DNA of 64,000 bases from Panopea generosa (Eukaryota > Mollusca > Bivalvia > Adapedonta > Hiatellidae). The notes beneath the pieces were generated by a model. It did no database searches. It was not told the origin of the DNA and saw only the letters and a program-made list of their open reading frames with translations. Made by a program: the position numbers and the translations under genes. Where the stretch lies: NCBI GenBank assembly GCA_029582155.1, contig CM055895.1, positions 6,568,544 through 6,632,543 of the forward strand, read 5' to 3'. Below are positions 1 to 14,000 of this stretch, piece by piece (the first letter of the stretch is position 1; each line of letters opens with the position of its first letter).

Positions 1-104
1 GAGTGAGTGAGTGAGTGAGTGAGTGAGTGAGTGAGTGAGTAGGTGAATGAATGATTGAATGAATGAATGAATGAATGAATGAATGAATGAATGAATGAAT
101 GAAT
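1..104. repeat. Simple tetranucleotide repeat
   Basis: The window opens with (GAGT)n, which changes at about base 41 into (GAAT)n and runs to about base 104. It is a microsatellite with no gene. The neighbouring bases 105-675 look like unique AT-rich sequence in which I see nothing supportable. Confidence 0.95.
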
Positions 105-675
105 GGAAATGGAAAATGTAGCAGTATTCTGTAACGAGAATGAAGCATTTAACTGACGTAGAAATAGTGATTGGTATTATAAGCGCCACGGGTAATTCTC
201 GTTTCCGTGACGCGTGATATGCAACCGCATATTGCCTTAAATTAATGCTAATTTTCTTAATTTATTCGCATTTACAAATTATTATATTTTCTTTTGATTT
301 TGTAAGAACACGGCCCACCGATCGGTCATTGTTTCAAGTATAACTTGATTTGTATAGTTTATATTTTTAATAAAAGATAAAGCCCATTTTGTAATTTACA
401 TAATTGATTTGTTGTTCATCACGTTTTTATATCTATGTTATTCAAGATCTAATTAAAAGAGTAAAATAACACTCCAGTGTTTTTTTGCCAGTTCAACCTA
501 CGTTTAAACAAATACACGCGTTTTCAAATGATTAATAACCTTTAAACAAATAGAATAATTCGATTCAGAACAATAACAAATACGTGTGATTTTTCCGCGT
601 GCGAAACTCATGACTCTACGGCAGATCCACACGCGTGAACTATCGGGAGTGCGTGTGAATCTATCGTGACACCGG

Positions 676-895
676 TAACAGTCTCGGTAATGATTGATAT
701 ACGACATTGTGTCTCATTATCATTCACCTCTCACCGCTGATTCAAGTGGAAAAGTTATCAGTTACTTGCAGAGTTGCTCGAGTACTGGTTAATCCCAGAA
801 AACAGTGGTTAAGTTAACTGATCGTCTGCTAGCCTTCGATGGCATAACATGTCGCTAAATATTCAATCAATCAATAAATCGTTTTACGTCTATCG
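676..895 (+). mobile_element. SINE tail, 5'-truncated (copy 1)
   Basis: This stretch matches by eye the body of the better preserved tRNA-headed SINE at 62,769-63,040. Shared blocks include AAGTTATCAGTTACTTG, TGCTCGAGTACTGGTTAA and the ending ATATTCAATCA. The tRNA-like head is missing or unrecognisable here. A further copy lies at 48,566-48,830, and all three are on the plus strand. Confidence 0.75.
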
Positions 896-984
896 GTATT
901 CAATTTATTTACGGTTATGATTAGGGTAAGTTTTAAACTAAATGCAGAAAGATGAAATACGAAAGCCGAATAACATGTTCACTA

Positions 985-3900
985 GCAATTAGTGCTACAC
1001 ATGAAACGAATAGCAATGTGTTAACTGTAAATCGAGTAGCAGTGGGAGCATGACATATTATCACGAGTAGCAATATGAAATTACTGACACATTTAACTGA
1101 GTAGCAGAAAGAATAGAATCCTGCAAGAACATATTGTATAAATAGTCATGTGTAATCAGAGACACATTAATTGAGTAGCTAAATTGAACATCAGCATGAG
1201 GATAAAAATAGCAGTATGAGTAGCAAAATGTATGCAGGTATAAATTTAACTGAGTAGCTTAAAGAAATATAAATAGGGACTTTGAAATAATGTTATTAGT
1301 AGCGATGTGTAATCAGATATACATATAACTGAGTCACTAAACTGAGTAGACATGCATGGTAATATTGACACGAGTAGTAAAGTGTAATCAGAGATACATT
1401 AAACTGAGTAGCTAAATGAAATATAAGTAATAACACTGAAATAGTGTTACGAGTAGTAATGTGTAACCAGAGACACATTAATTGAGTAGATAAATCGAAC
1501 GTCAGAAGCAGCATGGATAGTGTGTTTAGACACATTAACTGAGAAACTTAATTACGAAAAAAAATCACATCTAAAATAGTGGTAGTGGAAGTAGCAATGT
1601 GTGATTTAGAGGTAGATGTAACTTTGTATCTAAATTGCGAATCTCACTATTGTTGTCAGTATTTAGCAATGCGATTTAGAGGTAATTTCACTATGTAGCT
1701 AAATTGAACAGCATCATGAACATGGAAAAATAGTAGCAATGTGAAATCAGAGACACATATAATTGAGTAGACAAAACCATGTAGCAAGAGCATGTTGTTA
1801 TGCGTAGCAATGTGTACTCAGAGACACATATAAATGAGTAGCAAAATGATGTAGAAGCAGGAACATGACAATACTGTTATACGTAGCAATGTGTAATCAG
1901 AGACACATTTAACTGAGTAGCAAAACCATGTAGAAGCAGGAACATGACAATTTTGTTATGCGTAGCAATGTGTAATCAGAGACACATAATTGAGTAGCAA
2001 AACTATGTAAAGGCAGGAACATGACAATATTGTTATGCGTAGCAATGTGAAATCAGAGACACATATACCGAGTATAAGCAGGAACATGACAATACTGCTA
2101 TGCATAGCAATGTGCAATCAAAGACACATATAATTGAGTAGCAAAATGATGTAGAAGCAAAAGTATGACAATATTGTTATGCATAGCAATGTGTACTCAG
2201 ATTCACATATAATTGAGTAGCAAAACCATATAGAAGCAGAAACATGACAATATTGTTATACGTAGCAATGTGTAATCAGAGACACATACAGTTGAGTAGC
2301 AAAACCATGTAGAAGCAGGAACATGACAATATTGTTATGCGTAGCAATGTGTAATCAGAGACACATACAATTGAGTAGCAAAACCATGTAGAAGCAGGAA
2401 CATGACAATATTGTTATGCGTAGCAATGTGTAATCAGAGACACATAATTGAGTAGCAAAACCATGTAGAAGCAGAAACATGACAATATTGTAATGCGTAG
2501 CAATGTGAAATCAGAGACACGTATAAATGAGAAGCAAAACCGAGTAGAAGCAGGAACATGACAATACTGCTATGCGTAGCAATGTGTAATCAGAGACACA
2601 TATAACTGAGTAGGAAAACCAAATAGAAACAGGAACATGACAATACTGTTATGCGAAGCAATGTGTAATCAGAGACACATATAATTGAGTAGCAAAACAG
2701 AGTAGAAGCAGGAACATGACAAAACTGTTATGCGTAGCAATGTGTAATCAGAGACATATATAACTGAGTAGCAATATCGAGTAGAAGCAGCAGGAACATG
2801 ACAATACTGTTATGCGCAGCAATGTGTAATCAGAGACACATATAATTGAGTAGCAAAACCGAGTAGAATCAGGAATATGACAATACTTTTATGCTAAGCA
2901 ATGTGTTATCATATACACATATAGTTGAGTAGCAAAACCGAGTAGAAGCAGGAATTTGACAATATTGTTATGCGTAGCAATGTGTAATTAGAGACACATA
3001 TAACTTAGTAGCAAAACCAAGTAGAAGCAGGAATTTGACAATACTGTTATGCATAGCAATGTGTTATCAGAGACACAAATAATTGAGTAGCAAAACGAGT
3101 ATAACCACGGATTCGACAATACTGATATGGGTAGCAATGTGTAATCAGAGACACATATACATGTAACTGAGTAGCAATGTCGAGTAGAAGCAGGAACATG
3201 TCAATAGTGTTATACGTAGCAATGTGTAATCAAAGAAACATATAACTGGGTAGCAATGTCGAGTAGAAGCAGGAACATGTCAATAGTGTTAAGCATAGCA
3301 ATGTTTAATCAGAGACACATATAACTGAGTAGCAATGTCGAGTAGAAGCAGGAATATGTCAATATTGTTATGCGTAGCAATGTGTAATCAGATACACATA
3401 TAATTGAGTAGCAATGCAGAAGTAGGAACATGTCAATATTGTTATACGTAGCAATGTGTAAACAGAGACACATATAACTGAGTAGCAACGTCGAGTAGAA
3501 GCAGGAACATGTCAATATTGGTATGCGTAGCAATGTGTTATCATAGACACATATAACTGAGTAGCAATGCCGAGTAGAAGTAGGAACATGTCAATATTGT
3601 TATGCAAAGCAATGTGTTATTAGAGACACATATTACTGAGTAGCAATGTCGAGTAGAAGCAGGAACATGCCAATAAAAAATATGCGTAGCAATGTGTAAT
3701 CAAAGACACATATAACTGAGTAGCAATGCTGAGTAGAAGCAGGAACATGTCAATATTGTTATGCGTAGCAATGTGTAATCAGATACACATATAATTGAGT
3801 AGCAATGCAGAAGTAGGAACATATCAATATTGTAATGCGTAGCAATGTGTTATCAGATACACATATAACTGACTAGCAATGCCGAGTAGAAGCAGGAACA

Positions 3901-4297
3901 TGTCAATATTGTTATGCGTAGCAATGTGTAATCAGAGACACTTATAACTGAGTAGCAATGCAGAAGCAGGAACACGTCAATATTATTATGCGTAGCAATG
4001 TGTAATCATAGACACATATAACTAAGTAGCAATGTCGAGTAGAAGCAGGAACATGTCAATATTATTATGCGTAGCAATGTGTAATCATAGACACATATAA
4101 CTAAATAGCAATGTCGAGTAGAAGCAGGAACATGTCAATATTGTTATGCGTAGCAATGTGTAATCAGAGACACATATAACTGAATAGCAATGTCGAGTAG
4201 AAGCAGGAACATGTCAATATTGTTATGCGTAGCAATGTGTAATCAGAGAAACATATAACTGAGTAGCAATACCGAGTAGAAGCAGGAACATGTCATA
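985..4297. repeat. 79-bp satellite array with an edge-to-core gradient
   Basis: About 42 head-to-tail units of roughly 77-81 bp. Recurring blocks are GTAGCAATGTGTAATCAGAG, ACACATATAACTGAGTAGC and GAGTAGAAGCAGGAACATG. Units left of about 1,800 are strongly diverged and irregular in length, while those from about 3,100 to 4,290 are nearly uniform. The array stops abruptly inside a unit at about 4,297. It is unrelated in sequence to the 81-bp satellite that follows. The short ORFs inside it are a by-product of repetition. Confidence 0.93.
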
Positions 4298-4652
4298 ACA
4301 TAAACATAAAAACCAATGAAAACAAAAAGTGTAGTGAGGACCTTCACAATCAACTAGTAATGAAGAGTTACTAAAACATAACTAGGATTAAAACAATTAC
4401 TGTAAATGTTAATACTCCTAAGTGGTAGTAGTTAGACATTTGAATGACCAACTATCGGCCAGAAGGAAGTCATTATTATAATCACGATTTAATCACCTAC
4501 AGTAAAGCTTCGTTGGCTCGAACAAGGATGACTGGAACACCATTTATCTGGTTTCGATCTATATAGACCTCATCATTACAAGCCGGCCTCACCGAAAGAG
4601 CTTCTTTGTGTGCTTCATAGTTCCAAAGTAAACATTCGCTCAAAGAGAGTCA
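4298..4652. other. Spacer between two satellites
   Basis: Non-repetitive, AT-rich sequence between the 79-bp and 81-bp arrays. I see no reading frame with recognisable content until the reverse-transcriptase scrap that begins near 4,653. Confidence 0.6.
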
Positions 4653-4748
4653 GACATAATATTCCCGCTGCAATATTTACAGGAGAAGTGCAGGGAACAG
4701 AAACAGCTACTCTTCGTAGCCTTCATCGATTTGAACAAAACAAAGAAG
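4653..4748 (+). pseudogene. LINE reverse transcriptase fragment
   Basis: One plus-strand frame of about 32 codons reads DIIFPLQ followed by LQEKCREQ and LLFVAFIDL. This matches the conserved start of the reverse transcriptase palm of non-LTR retrotransposons, where the pattern is D-I/M-I-F-x-x-R-Q-L-Q-E-K-C-R-E-Q then F-x-A-F-I-D-L-x-K-A-F. The first catalytic Asp is present (FIDL), but the frame is lost after the following NKTK. It is a small dead fragment about 80 bp before the 81-bp satellite starts. The family cannot be decided from so little. Confidence 0.7.
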
Positions 4749-7700
4749 TGGTCTTTTTAAGATGCTTCCGCTAATTGGATAGCTATCTAAGCTCCTGAGC
4801 ATTGTCAAATCCTTCCACAACGGAACGACACACTGTGTAAAGAGCGGAGTCAAATAGCCACACAAGAAGTTGCACGATCTCTGCAGGCGCTACTCCATGG
4901 TCCGCAAGAAAGTCGGTGTAAAGACCCGAGTCAAGTAGCCACACAAGAAGATGCACGATCTCTGCAGTCGCTACTACATAGTCTGCAAGAAAGTCGGTGT
5001 AAAGAGCGGAGTCAAGTAGCCACGCAGGAAGTTGCACGATCTCTGCAGGCGCTACTCCATAGTCTGCAAGAAAGTCGGTGTAAAGAGTGGAGTCAAGTAG
5101 CCACACAAGAAGCTGCACGATCTCTACAGGCGCTACTCCATAGTCTGCAAAAAAAGTCGGTGTAAAAAGCGGAGTCAAGTAGCCACACAAGAAGTTGCAA
5201 GATCTCTACAGGCGCTACTCCATAGTCTGCAAGAAAGTCGGTGTAAAGTGCGGAATCATGTAGCCACACAAGAAGTTTCACTATCTCTTCAGGCACTACT
5301 CCATAGCCTTCAAGAAAGTTCGTGTAAAGAGCGGAGTCAAGTAACCACACAAGAAGTTGCACGATATCTGCAGGCGCTACTACATAGCCAACAAGAAAGA
5401 CGGTGTAAAGAGAGGAGTTAAGTAGCCACACAATAGGTTGCACGATTTCTGCAGGCGCTACTCCATAGACTGCAAGAAAGTTGATGTAAAGAGCGGAGTC
5501 AAGTAGCCACACAAGAAGTTGCACGATCTCTGCAGGCGCTACTCCATAGTCTGCAAGAAAGTCGGTGTAAAAAGCGGAGTCAAGTAGCCACACAAGAAGT
5601 TACACGATCTCTGAAGGCGCTACTCCATAGTCTGCAAGAAAGTCGATGTAAAGAGCGGAGTCAAGTAGCCACACAAGAAGTTGCACGATCTCTGCAGGCG
5701 CTACTCCATAGTCTGCAAGAAAGTCGGTGTAAAAAGCGGAGTCAAGTAGCCACACAAGAAGTTGCACGATCTCTGAAGGCGCTACTCCATAGTCTGCAAG
5801 ACAGTCGATGTAAAAAGCGGAGTCAAGTAGCCACACAAGAAGTTGCACGATCTCTACAGGCGCTACTCCATAGTCTGCGCAAAAAAATACGATGTAAAGA
5901 GCAGAGTCATGTAGCCACACAAGAAGTTGCACGATCTCTGCAGATGCTACTCCATAGTCTGCAAGAAAGTCGATGTAAAGAGCAGAGTCAAGTAGCCACA
6001 CAAGAAGTTGCACGATCTCTACAGGCGCTACTCCGTAGTTTGCGCAAGAAATACGATGTAAAGAGCGGAGTCATGTAGCCACGAAGTTGCACGATCTCTG
6101 CAGACGCTACTCCATAGTCTGCAAGAAAGTCGATGTAAAGAGTGGGGTCAAGTAGCCACACAAGAAGTTGCACGATCTCTGCAGGCGCTACTCCATAATC
6201 TGCAAGAAAGTCGGTGCAAAGAGTGGAGTCAAGTAGCCACACAAGAAGTTGCACGATCTCTGCAGGCGCTACTCCATAGTCTGTAAGAAAGTCGGTGTAA
6301 AGAGCGGACTCAAGTAGCCATACAAGAAGTTGCACGATCTCTGCAGGCGCTACTCAGTAGCCAACAAGAAAGTCGGTGTAAAGAGAGGAGTTGAGTAGCC
6401 ACACAATAGGTTGCACGATTTCTGCAGGCGCTACTCGATTACTGCAAGAAAGTCGATGTAAAGAGCGGAGTCAAGTAGCCACACAAGAAGTTGCACGATC
6501 TCTGCGGGCGCTACTCCATAGTCTGCAAGAAAGCCGGTGTAAAGAGCAGAGTCAAGTAGCCACACAACAAGTTGCACGATCTCTACAGGCACTACTCCAT
6601 AGTCTGCAAGAAAGTCGGTGTAAAGAGCGGAGTCAAGTAGCCACACAAGAAGTTACACGATCTCTGCAGGCGCTACTCCATAGTCTGCAAGAAAATCGGT
6701 GTAAAAAGCGGAGTCAAGTAGCCAAACAAGAAGTTGCACGATCTCTGCAGGCGCTACTCCATAGCCAACAAGAAAGTTGGTGTAAAGAGAAGAGTTAAGT
6801 AGCCACACAATAGGTTGAAAGATTTCTGCAGGCGCTACTCCATAGACCGCAAGAAAGTCGATATAAAGAGCGGTGTCAAGTAGCCACACAAGAAGTTGCA
6901 CGATCTCTACAGGTGCTACTCCATAGTTTGCAAGAAATACAATGTAAAGAGCGGAGTCATGTAGCCACACAAGAAGTTGCACAATCTCTGCAAATGCTAC
7001 TCCATAATCTGCAAGAAAGTCGATGTAAAGAGCTGAGTCAAGTAGCCACACAAGAAGTTGCACGATCTCTACAGGAGGTACCCCATAGTCTGCAAGAAAT
7101 ACAATGTAAAGAGCGGAGTCATGTAGCCACACAAGAAGTTGCACGATCTCTGCAGGCGCTACTCCATAGCCTGCAAGAAAGTCGATGTAAAGAGCGGAGT
7201 CAAGTAGCCACACAAGAAGTTGCACGATCTCTACAGGCGCTACTCCATAGTCTGCAAGAAAGTCGATGTAAAGAGCGGAGTCAAGTAGCCACACAAGAAG
7301 TTGCACGATCTCTACAAGAGTTACTCCATAGTCTGCGCAAGAAATATGATGTAAAGAGCGGAGTCATGTAGCCACACAATCAGTTGCACGATCTCTACAG
7401 GCGCTACTCCATAGTCTGCAAGAAAGTCGATATAAAGAGTGGAGTCAAGTAGCCACACAATAAGTTGAAAGATCTCTACAAGCGCTACTCCATAGACTGC
7501 AAGAAAGTCGATGTAAAGAGCGGAGTCAAGTAGCCACACAAAAAGATGCACAATCTCTGCAGGCGCTACTCCATAGACTACAAGAAAGTCGATGTCAAGA
7601 GCGGAGTCAAGTAGCCACACAAGAAGTTGCACGATCTCTGAAGGCGCTACTCCATAGTCTGCGCAAGAAACACGATGTAAAGAGCGGAGTCAGGTAGCCA

Positions 7701-8018
7701 CACAAGAAGTTGCACGATCTCTGCAGGCGCTACTCCATAGACAACAATAAAGTCGGTGTAAAGAGATGAGTTAAGTAGCCACACAATAGGTTGCACGATT
7801 TCTGCAGGCGCTACTCTATAGACTGCAAGAAAGTCGATGTAAAGAGCGGAGTCAAGTAGCCACACAAGAAGTTGCACGATCTCTGCAGGCGCTACTCCAT
7901 AGTCTGCAAGAAAGTCGATGTAAAAAACGGAGTCAAGTATCCACACAAGAAGTTGCACGATCTCTACCAGCGCTACTCCATAGTCTGCGCAAAAAATACG
8001 ATGTAAAGAGCGGAGTCA

Positions 8019-11000
8019 TGTAGCCACACAAGAAGTTGCACGATCTCTGCAGATGCTACTCCATAGTATGCAAGAAAGTCGATGTAAAGAGCGGAGTCAA
8101 GTAGCCACACAAGAAGTTGCACGATCTCTGAAGGCGCTACTCCATAGTCTGCGCAAGAAATACGATGTAAAGAGCGGAGTCAAGTAGCCACACAAGAAGT
8201 TGCACGATCTCTGCAGGCGATACTCCATAGACAACAATAAAAGCGGTGTAAAGAGAGGAGTTGAGTAGCCACACAATAGGTTGCACGATTTCTGCAGGCG
8301 CTACTCGATTACTGCAAGAAAGTCGGTGTAAAAAGCGGAGTCAAGTAGCCATACAAGAGGTTGCACGATCTCTGCAGGCGCTACTCCATAGTCTGCAAGA
8401 AAGTCGATGTAAAAAACGGAGTCAAGTAGCCACACAAGAAGTTGCACGATCTCTACCAGCGCTACTCCATAGTCTGCGCAAAAAATACGATGTAAAGAGC
8501 GGAGTCATGTAGCCACACAAGAAGTTGCACGATCTCTGCAGATGCTACTCCATAGTATGCAAGAAAGTCGATGTAAAGAGCGGAGTCAAGTAGCCACACA
8601 AGAAGTTGCACGATCTCTACAGGCACTACTCCGTAGTCTGCGCAAGAAATACGATGTAAAGAGCGGAGTCATGTAGCCACGAAGTTGCACGATCTCTGCA
8701 GACGCTACTCCATAGTCTGCAAGAAAGTCGATGTAAAGAGTGGGGTCAAGTATCCACATAAGAAGTTGCACGATCTCTGCAGGCGCTACTCCATAATCTG
8801 CAAGAAAGTCGGTGTAAAGAGTCGAGTGAAGTAGCCACCCAAGAAGTTGCACTATCTCTGCAGGCGCTACTCCATAGTCTGTAAGAAAGTCGGTGTAAAG
8901 AGCGGACTCAAGTAGCCATACAAGAAGTTGCACGATCTCTGCAGGCGCTACTCCATAGCCAACAAGAAAGTCGGTGTAAAGAGAGGAGTTGAGTAGCCAC
9001 ACAATAGGTTGCACGATTTGTGCAGGCGCTACTCGATTACTGCAAGAAAGTCGATGTAAAGAGCGGAGTCAAGTAGCCACACAAGAAGTTGCACGATCTC
9101 TGCGGGCGCTACTCCATAGTCTGCAAGAAAGTCGGTGTAAAGAGCAGAGTCAAGTAGCCACACAAGAAGTTGCACGATCTCTACACACGCTAATGCATAG
9201 TCTGCGCCAGAAATACGATGTAAAGGGCGGAGTCATGTAGCCATACAAGAAATTGCACAATCTCTGCAGGCGCTACTCCATAGTCTGCAAGAATGTTGGT
9301 GTAAAGAGCGGAGTCAAGTAGCCACACAAGAAGTTACACGATCTCTGCAGGCGCTACTCCATAGTCTGCAAGAAAGTCGGTGTAAAAAGCGGAGTCAAGT
9401 AGCCAAACAAGAAGTTGCACGATTTCTGCAGGCGCTACTCCATAGCCAACAAGAAAGTTGGTGTAAAGAGAAGAGTTAAGTAGCCAACCAATAGGTTGAA
9501 CGATTTCTGCAGGCGTTACTCCATAGACCGCAATAAAGTCTATATAAAGAGCGGAGTCAAGTTGCCACACAGGAAGTTGCACGATCTCTGCAGGCGCTAC
9601 TCCATAGCCAACAATAAAGTCGGTGTAAAGAGATGAGTTAAGTAGCCACACAATAGGTTGCACGATTTCTGCAGGCGCTACTCTATAGACTGCAAGACAG
9701 TCGGTGTAAAGATCGGAGTCAAGTAGCCATACAAGAAGTTGCACGATCTCTACAGGCGCTACTCCATAGTCTGCGCAAGAAATACGTACACAAAGCGGAG
9801 TCATGTAGCCACACAAGAAGTTGCACGATCTCTGCAGGCGCTACTCCATAGTCTGCAAGAAAGTCGGTGTAAAGAGTGGAGTCAAGTAGCCACACAAGAA
9901 GTTGCACGATCTTTACAGTGGCTACTCCATAGTCTGCGCAAGAAATACGCTGTAAAGAGCAAAGTCGAGTATCCACAAAGAAATTGCACGATCTCTACAG
10001 GCTCTACTCCATAGTCTGCAAAAAATACAATGTAAAGAGCGGAGTCAAGTAGCCACACAAGAAAGTGCACGATCTCTGCAGGCGCTACTCCATAGTCTGC
10101 GCAAGAAATACGATGTAAAGAGCGGAGTCAAGTAGCCACACAAGAAGTTGCACGATCTCTGCATGCGCTACTCCATAGTCTGTAAGAAAAGCGGTGTAAA
10201 GAGCAGAGTCAATTAGCCATACAAGAAGTTGCACGATCTCTACAGGTGCTACTCCATAGCCAACAATAAAGTCAGTGTAAAGAGAGGAGTTGAGTAGCCA
10301 CACAATAGGTTGCACGATTTCTGCAGGCGCTACTCGATTACTGCAAGAAAGTCGATGTAAAAAGCGGAGTCAAGTAGCTACACAAGAAGTTGCACGATCT
10401 CTGCAGGCGCTACTTCATAGTCTGCAAGAAAGTCGATGTAAAAAACGGAGTCAAGTAGCAACACAAGAAGTTGCACGATCTCTACAAGCGCTACTCCATA
10501 GTCTGCGTAAAAAATATGATGTAAAGAGCGGAGTCATGTAGCCACACAAGAAGTTGCACGATCTCTGCAGATGCTACTCCATAGTCTGCAAGAAAGTCGA
10601 TGTAAAGAGCGGAGTCAAGTAGCCACACAAGTAGTTGCACGATCTCTGCAGGCGATACTCCGTAGTCTGCGCAAGAAATACGATGTAAAGAGCGGAGTCA
10701 TGTAGCCACGAAGTTGCACGATCTCTGCAGACGCTACTCCATAGTCTGCAAGAAAGTCGATGTAAAGAGTGGGGTCAAGTAGCCACATAAGAAGTTGCAC
10801 GATCTCTGCAGGCGCTACTCCATAATCTGCAAGAAAGTCGGTGTAAAGAGTCGAGTGAAGTAGCCACCCAAGAAGTTGCACGATCTCTGCAGGCGCTACT
10901 CCATAGTCTGTAAGAAAGTCGGTGTAAAGAGCGGACTCAAGTAGCCATACAAGAAGTTGCACGATATCTGCAGGCGCTACTCCATAGCCAACAAGAAAGT

Positions 11001-14000
11001 CGGTGTAAAGAGAGGAGTTGAATAGCCACACAATAGGTTGCACGATTTCTACAGGCGCTACTCGATTACTGCAAGAAAGTCGATGTAAAGAGCGAAGTCA
11101 AGTAGCCACACAAGAAGTTGCACGATCTCTGCAGGCGCTACTCCATAGTCTGCAAGAAAGTCGGTGTAAAGAGCAGAGTCAAGTAGCCACACAAGAAGTT
11201 GCACGATCTCTACAGGCGCTACTCCATAGTCTGCGCAAGAAATACGATGTAAAGGGCGGAGTCATGTAGCCAAACAAGAAATTGCACGATCTCTGCAGGC
11301 GCTACTCCATAGTCTGCAAGAAAGTCGATGTAAAGAGCGGAGTCAAGTAGCGACAAAAGAAGTTACACGATCTCTGCTGGCGCTACTCCATAGTCTGCAA
11401 GAAAGTCGGTGTAAAAAGCGGAGTCAAGTAGCCAAACAAGAAGTTGCACGATTTCTGCAGGCGCTACTCCATAGCCAACAAGAAAGTTGGTGTAAAGAGA
11501 AGAGTTAAGTAGCCACACAATAGGTTGAACGATTTCTGCAGGCGCTACTCCATAGACCGCAAGGAAGTCGATATAAAGAGGGTGTCAAGTAGCCACACAA
11601 GAAATTGCACGATCTCTGCAGGCGCTACTCCAGAGTATGCAAGAGTTCGGTGTAAAGATCGGAGTCAAGTAGCCACACAAAAAGTTGCACAATCTCTGCA
11701 GGCGCTACTCCATAGACTGCAAGAAAGTCGATGTCAAGAGCGGAGTCAAGTAGCCACACAAGAAGTTGCACGATCTCTGAAGGCGCTACTCCATAGTCTG
11801 CGCAAGAAATACGATGTAAAGAGCGGAGTCAAGTAGCCACACAAGAAGTAGCACGATCTCTGCAGGCGCTACTCCATAGCCAACAAAAAAGTCGGTGTAA
11901 AGAGATGAGTTAAGTAGCCACACAATAGGTTGCACGATTTCTGCAGGCGCTACACTATAGACTGCAAGAAAGTCGATGTGAAGAGCGGAATCAAGTAGCC
12001 ACACAAGAAGTTGCACGATCTCCGCATGCGCTACTCCAGAGTCTGCAAGAAAGTCGGTGTTAAGATCGGAGTCAAGTAGCCACACAAGAAGTTGCACGAT
12101 CTCTACAGGCGCTACTCCATAGTCTGCGCAAGAAATACGTACAAAGAGCGGAGTCATGTAGCCACACAAGAAGTTGCACGATCTTTGCAGGCGCTACTCC
12201 ATAGTCTGCAAGAAAGTCGGTGTAAAGAGTGGAGTCAAGTAGCCACACAAGAAGTTGCACGATCTCTACAGGGGCTACTCCATAGTCTGCGCAAGAAATA
12301 CGCTGTAAAGAGCAAAGTCAAGTAGCCACAAAGAAGTTGCACGATCTCTACAGGCTCTACTCCATAGTATGCAAGAAATACAATGAAAAAAGCGGAGTCA
12401 AGTAGCCACACAAAAAAGTGCACGATCTATGCAGGCGCTACTCCATAGTCTGCGCAAGAAATACGATGTAAAGAGCGGAGTCAAGTAGCCACACAAGAAG
12501 TTGCACGATCTCTGCATGTGCTACTCCATAGTCTGTAAGAAAAGCGGTGTAAAGAGCAGAGTCAATTAGCCATACAAGAAGTTGCACGATCTCTACAGGT
12601 GCTACTTCATAGCCAACAATAAAGTCGGTGTAAAGAGAGGAGTTGAGTAGCCACACAATAGGTTGCACGATTTCTGCAGGCGCTACTCGATTACTGCAAG
12701 AAAGTCGATGAAAAAAGCGGAGTCAAGTAGCCACACAAGAAGTTGCACGATCTCTGCAGGCGCTACTCCATAGTCTGCAAGAAAGTCGATGTAAAAAACG
12801 AAGTCAAGTAGCCACACAAGAAGTTGCACGATCTCTACAAGCTCTACTCCATAGTCTGCGCAAAAAATACGATATAAAGAGCGGAGTCATGTAGCCACAC
12901 ACGAAGTTGCACGATCTCTGCAGATGCTACTCCATAGTCTGCAAGAAAGTCGATGTAAAGAGCGGAGTCAAGTAGCCACACAAGAAATTGCACGATCTTT
13001 ACAGGCGCTACTCAGTAGTCTGCGCAAGAAATACGATGTAAAGGGCGGAGTCATGTAGCCACGAAGTTGCACGATCTCTGCAGACGCTACTTCATAGTCT
13101 GCAAGAAAGTCGATGTAAAGAGTGGGGTCAAGTAGCCACATAAGAAATTGCACGATCTCTGCAGGCGCAACTCCATAATCTGCAAGAAAGTCGGTGTAAA
13201 GAGTCGAGTGAAGTAGCCACACAAGAAGTTGCACGATCTCTGCAGGCGCTACTCCATAGTCTGTAAGAAAGTCGGTGTAAAGAGCGGACTCAAGTAGCCA
13301 TACAAGAAGTTGACGATCTCTGCAGGCGCTACTCCATAGCCAACAAGAAAGTCGGTGAAAAGAGAGGAGTTGAGTAGCCACACAATAGGTTGCACGATTT
13401 CTGCAGGCGCTACTCGATTACTGCAAGAAAGTCGATGTAAAGAGCGGAGTCAAGTAGCCACGCAAGAAGTTGCACGATCTCTGCGGGCGTTACTCCATAG
13501 TCTGCAAGAAAGTCGGTGTAAAGAGCAGAGTCAAGTAGCCACAAAAGAAGTTGCACGATCTCTACAGGCGCTACTCCATAGTCTGCGCAAGAAATACGAT
13601 GTAAAGGGCGGAGTCATGTAGCCATACAAGAAATTGCACGATCTCTGCAGGCGCTACTCCATAGTCTGCAAGAATGTCGATGTAAAGAGCGGAGTCAAGT
13701 AGCCACACAAGAAGTTACACGATCTCTACAGGCGCTACTCCATAGTCTGCAAGAAAGTCGGTGTAAAAAGCGGAGTCAAGTAGCCAAACAAGAAGTTGCA
13801 CGATTTCTGCAGGCGCTACTCCATAGCCAACATGAAAGTTGGTGTAAAGAGAAGAGTTAAGTAGCCACACAATAGGTTGAACGATTTCTGCAGGCGCTAC
13901 TCCATAGACCGCAATAAAGTCGATATAAAGAGCGGTGTCAAGTAGCCACACAAGAAGTTGCACGATCTCTGCAGGCGCTACTCCAGAGTATGCAAGAGTT

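Noticed and set aside
3309..3533. Minus-strand frame rich in Leu and Tyr in the 79-bp array
   Set aside because: It follows the repeat period and is interrupted in neighbouring units; it is an accident of repetition.
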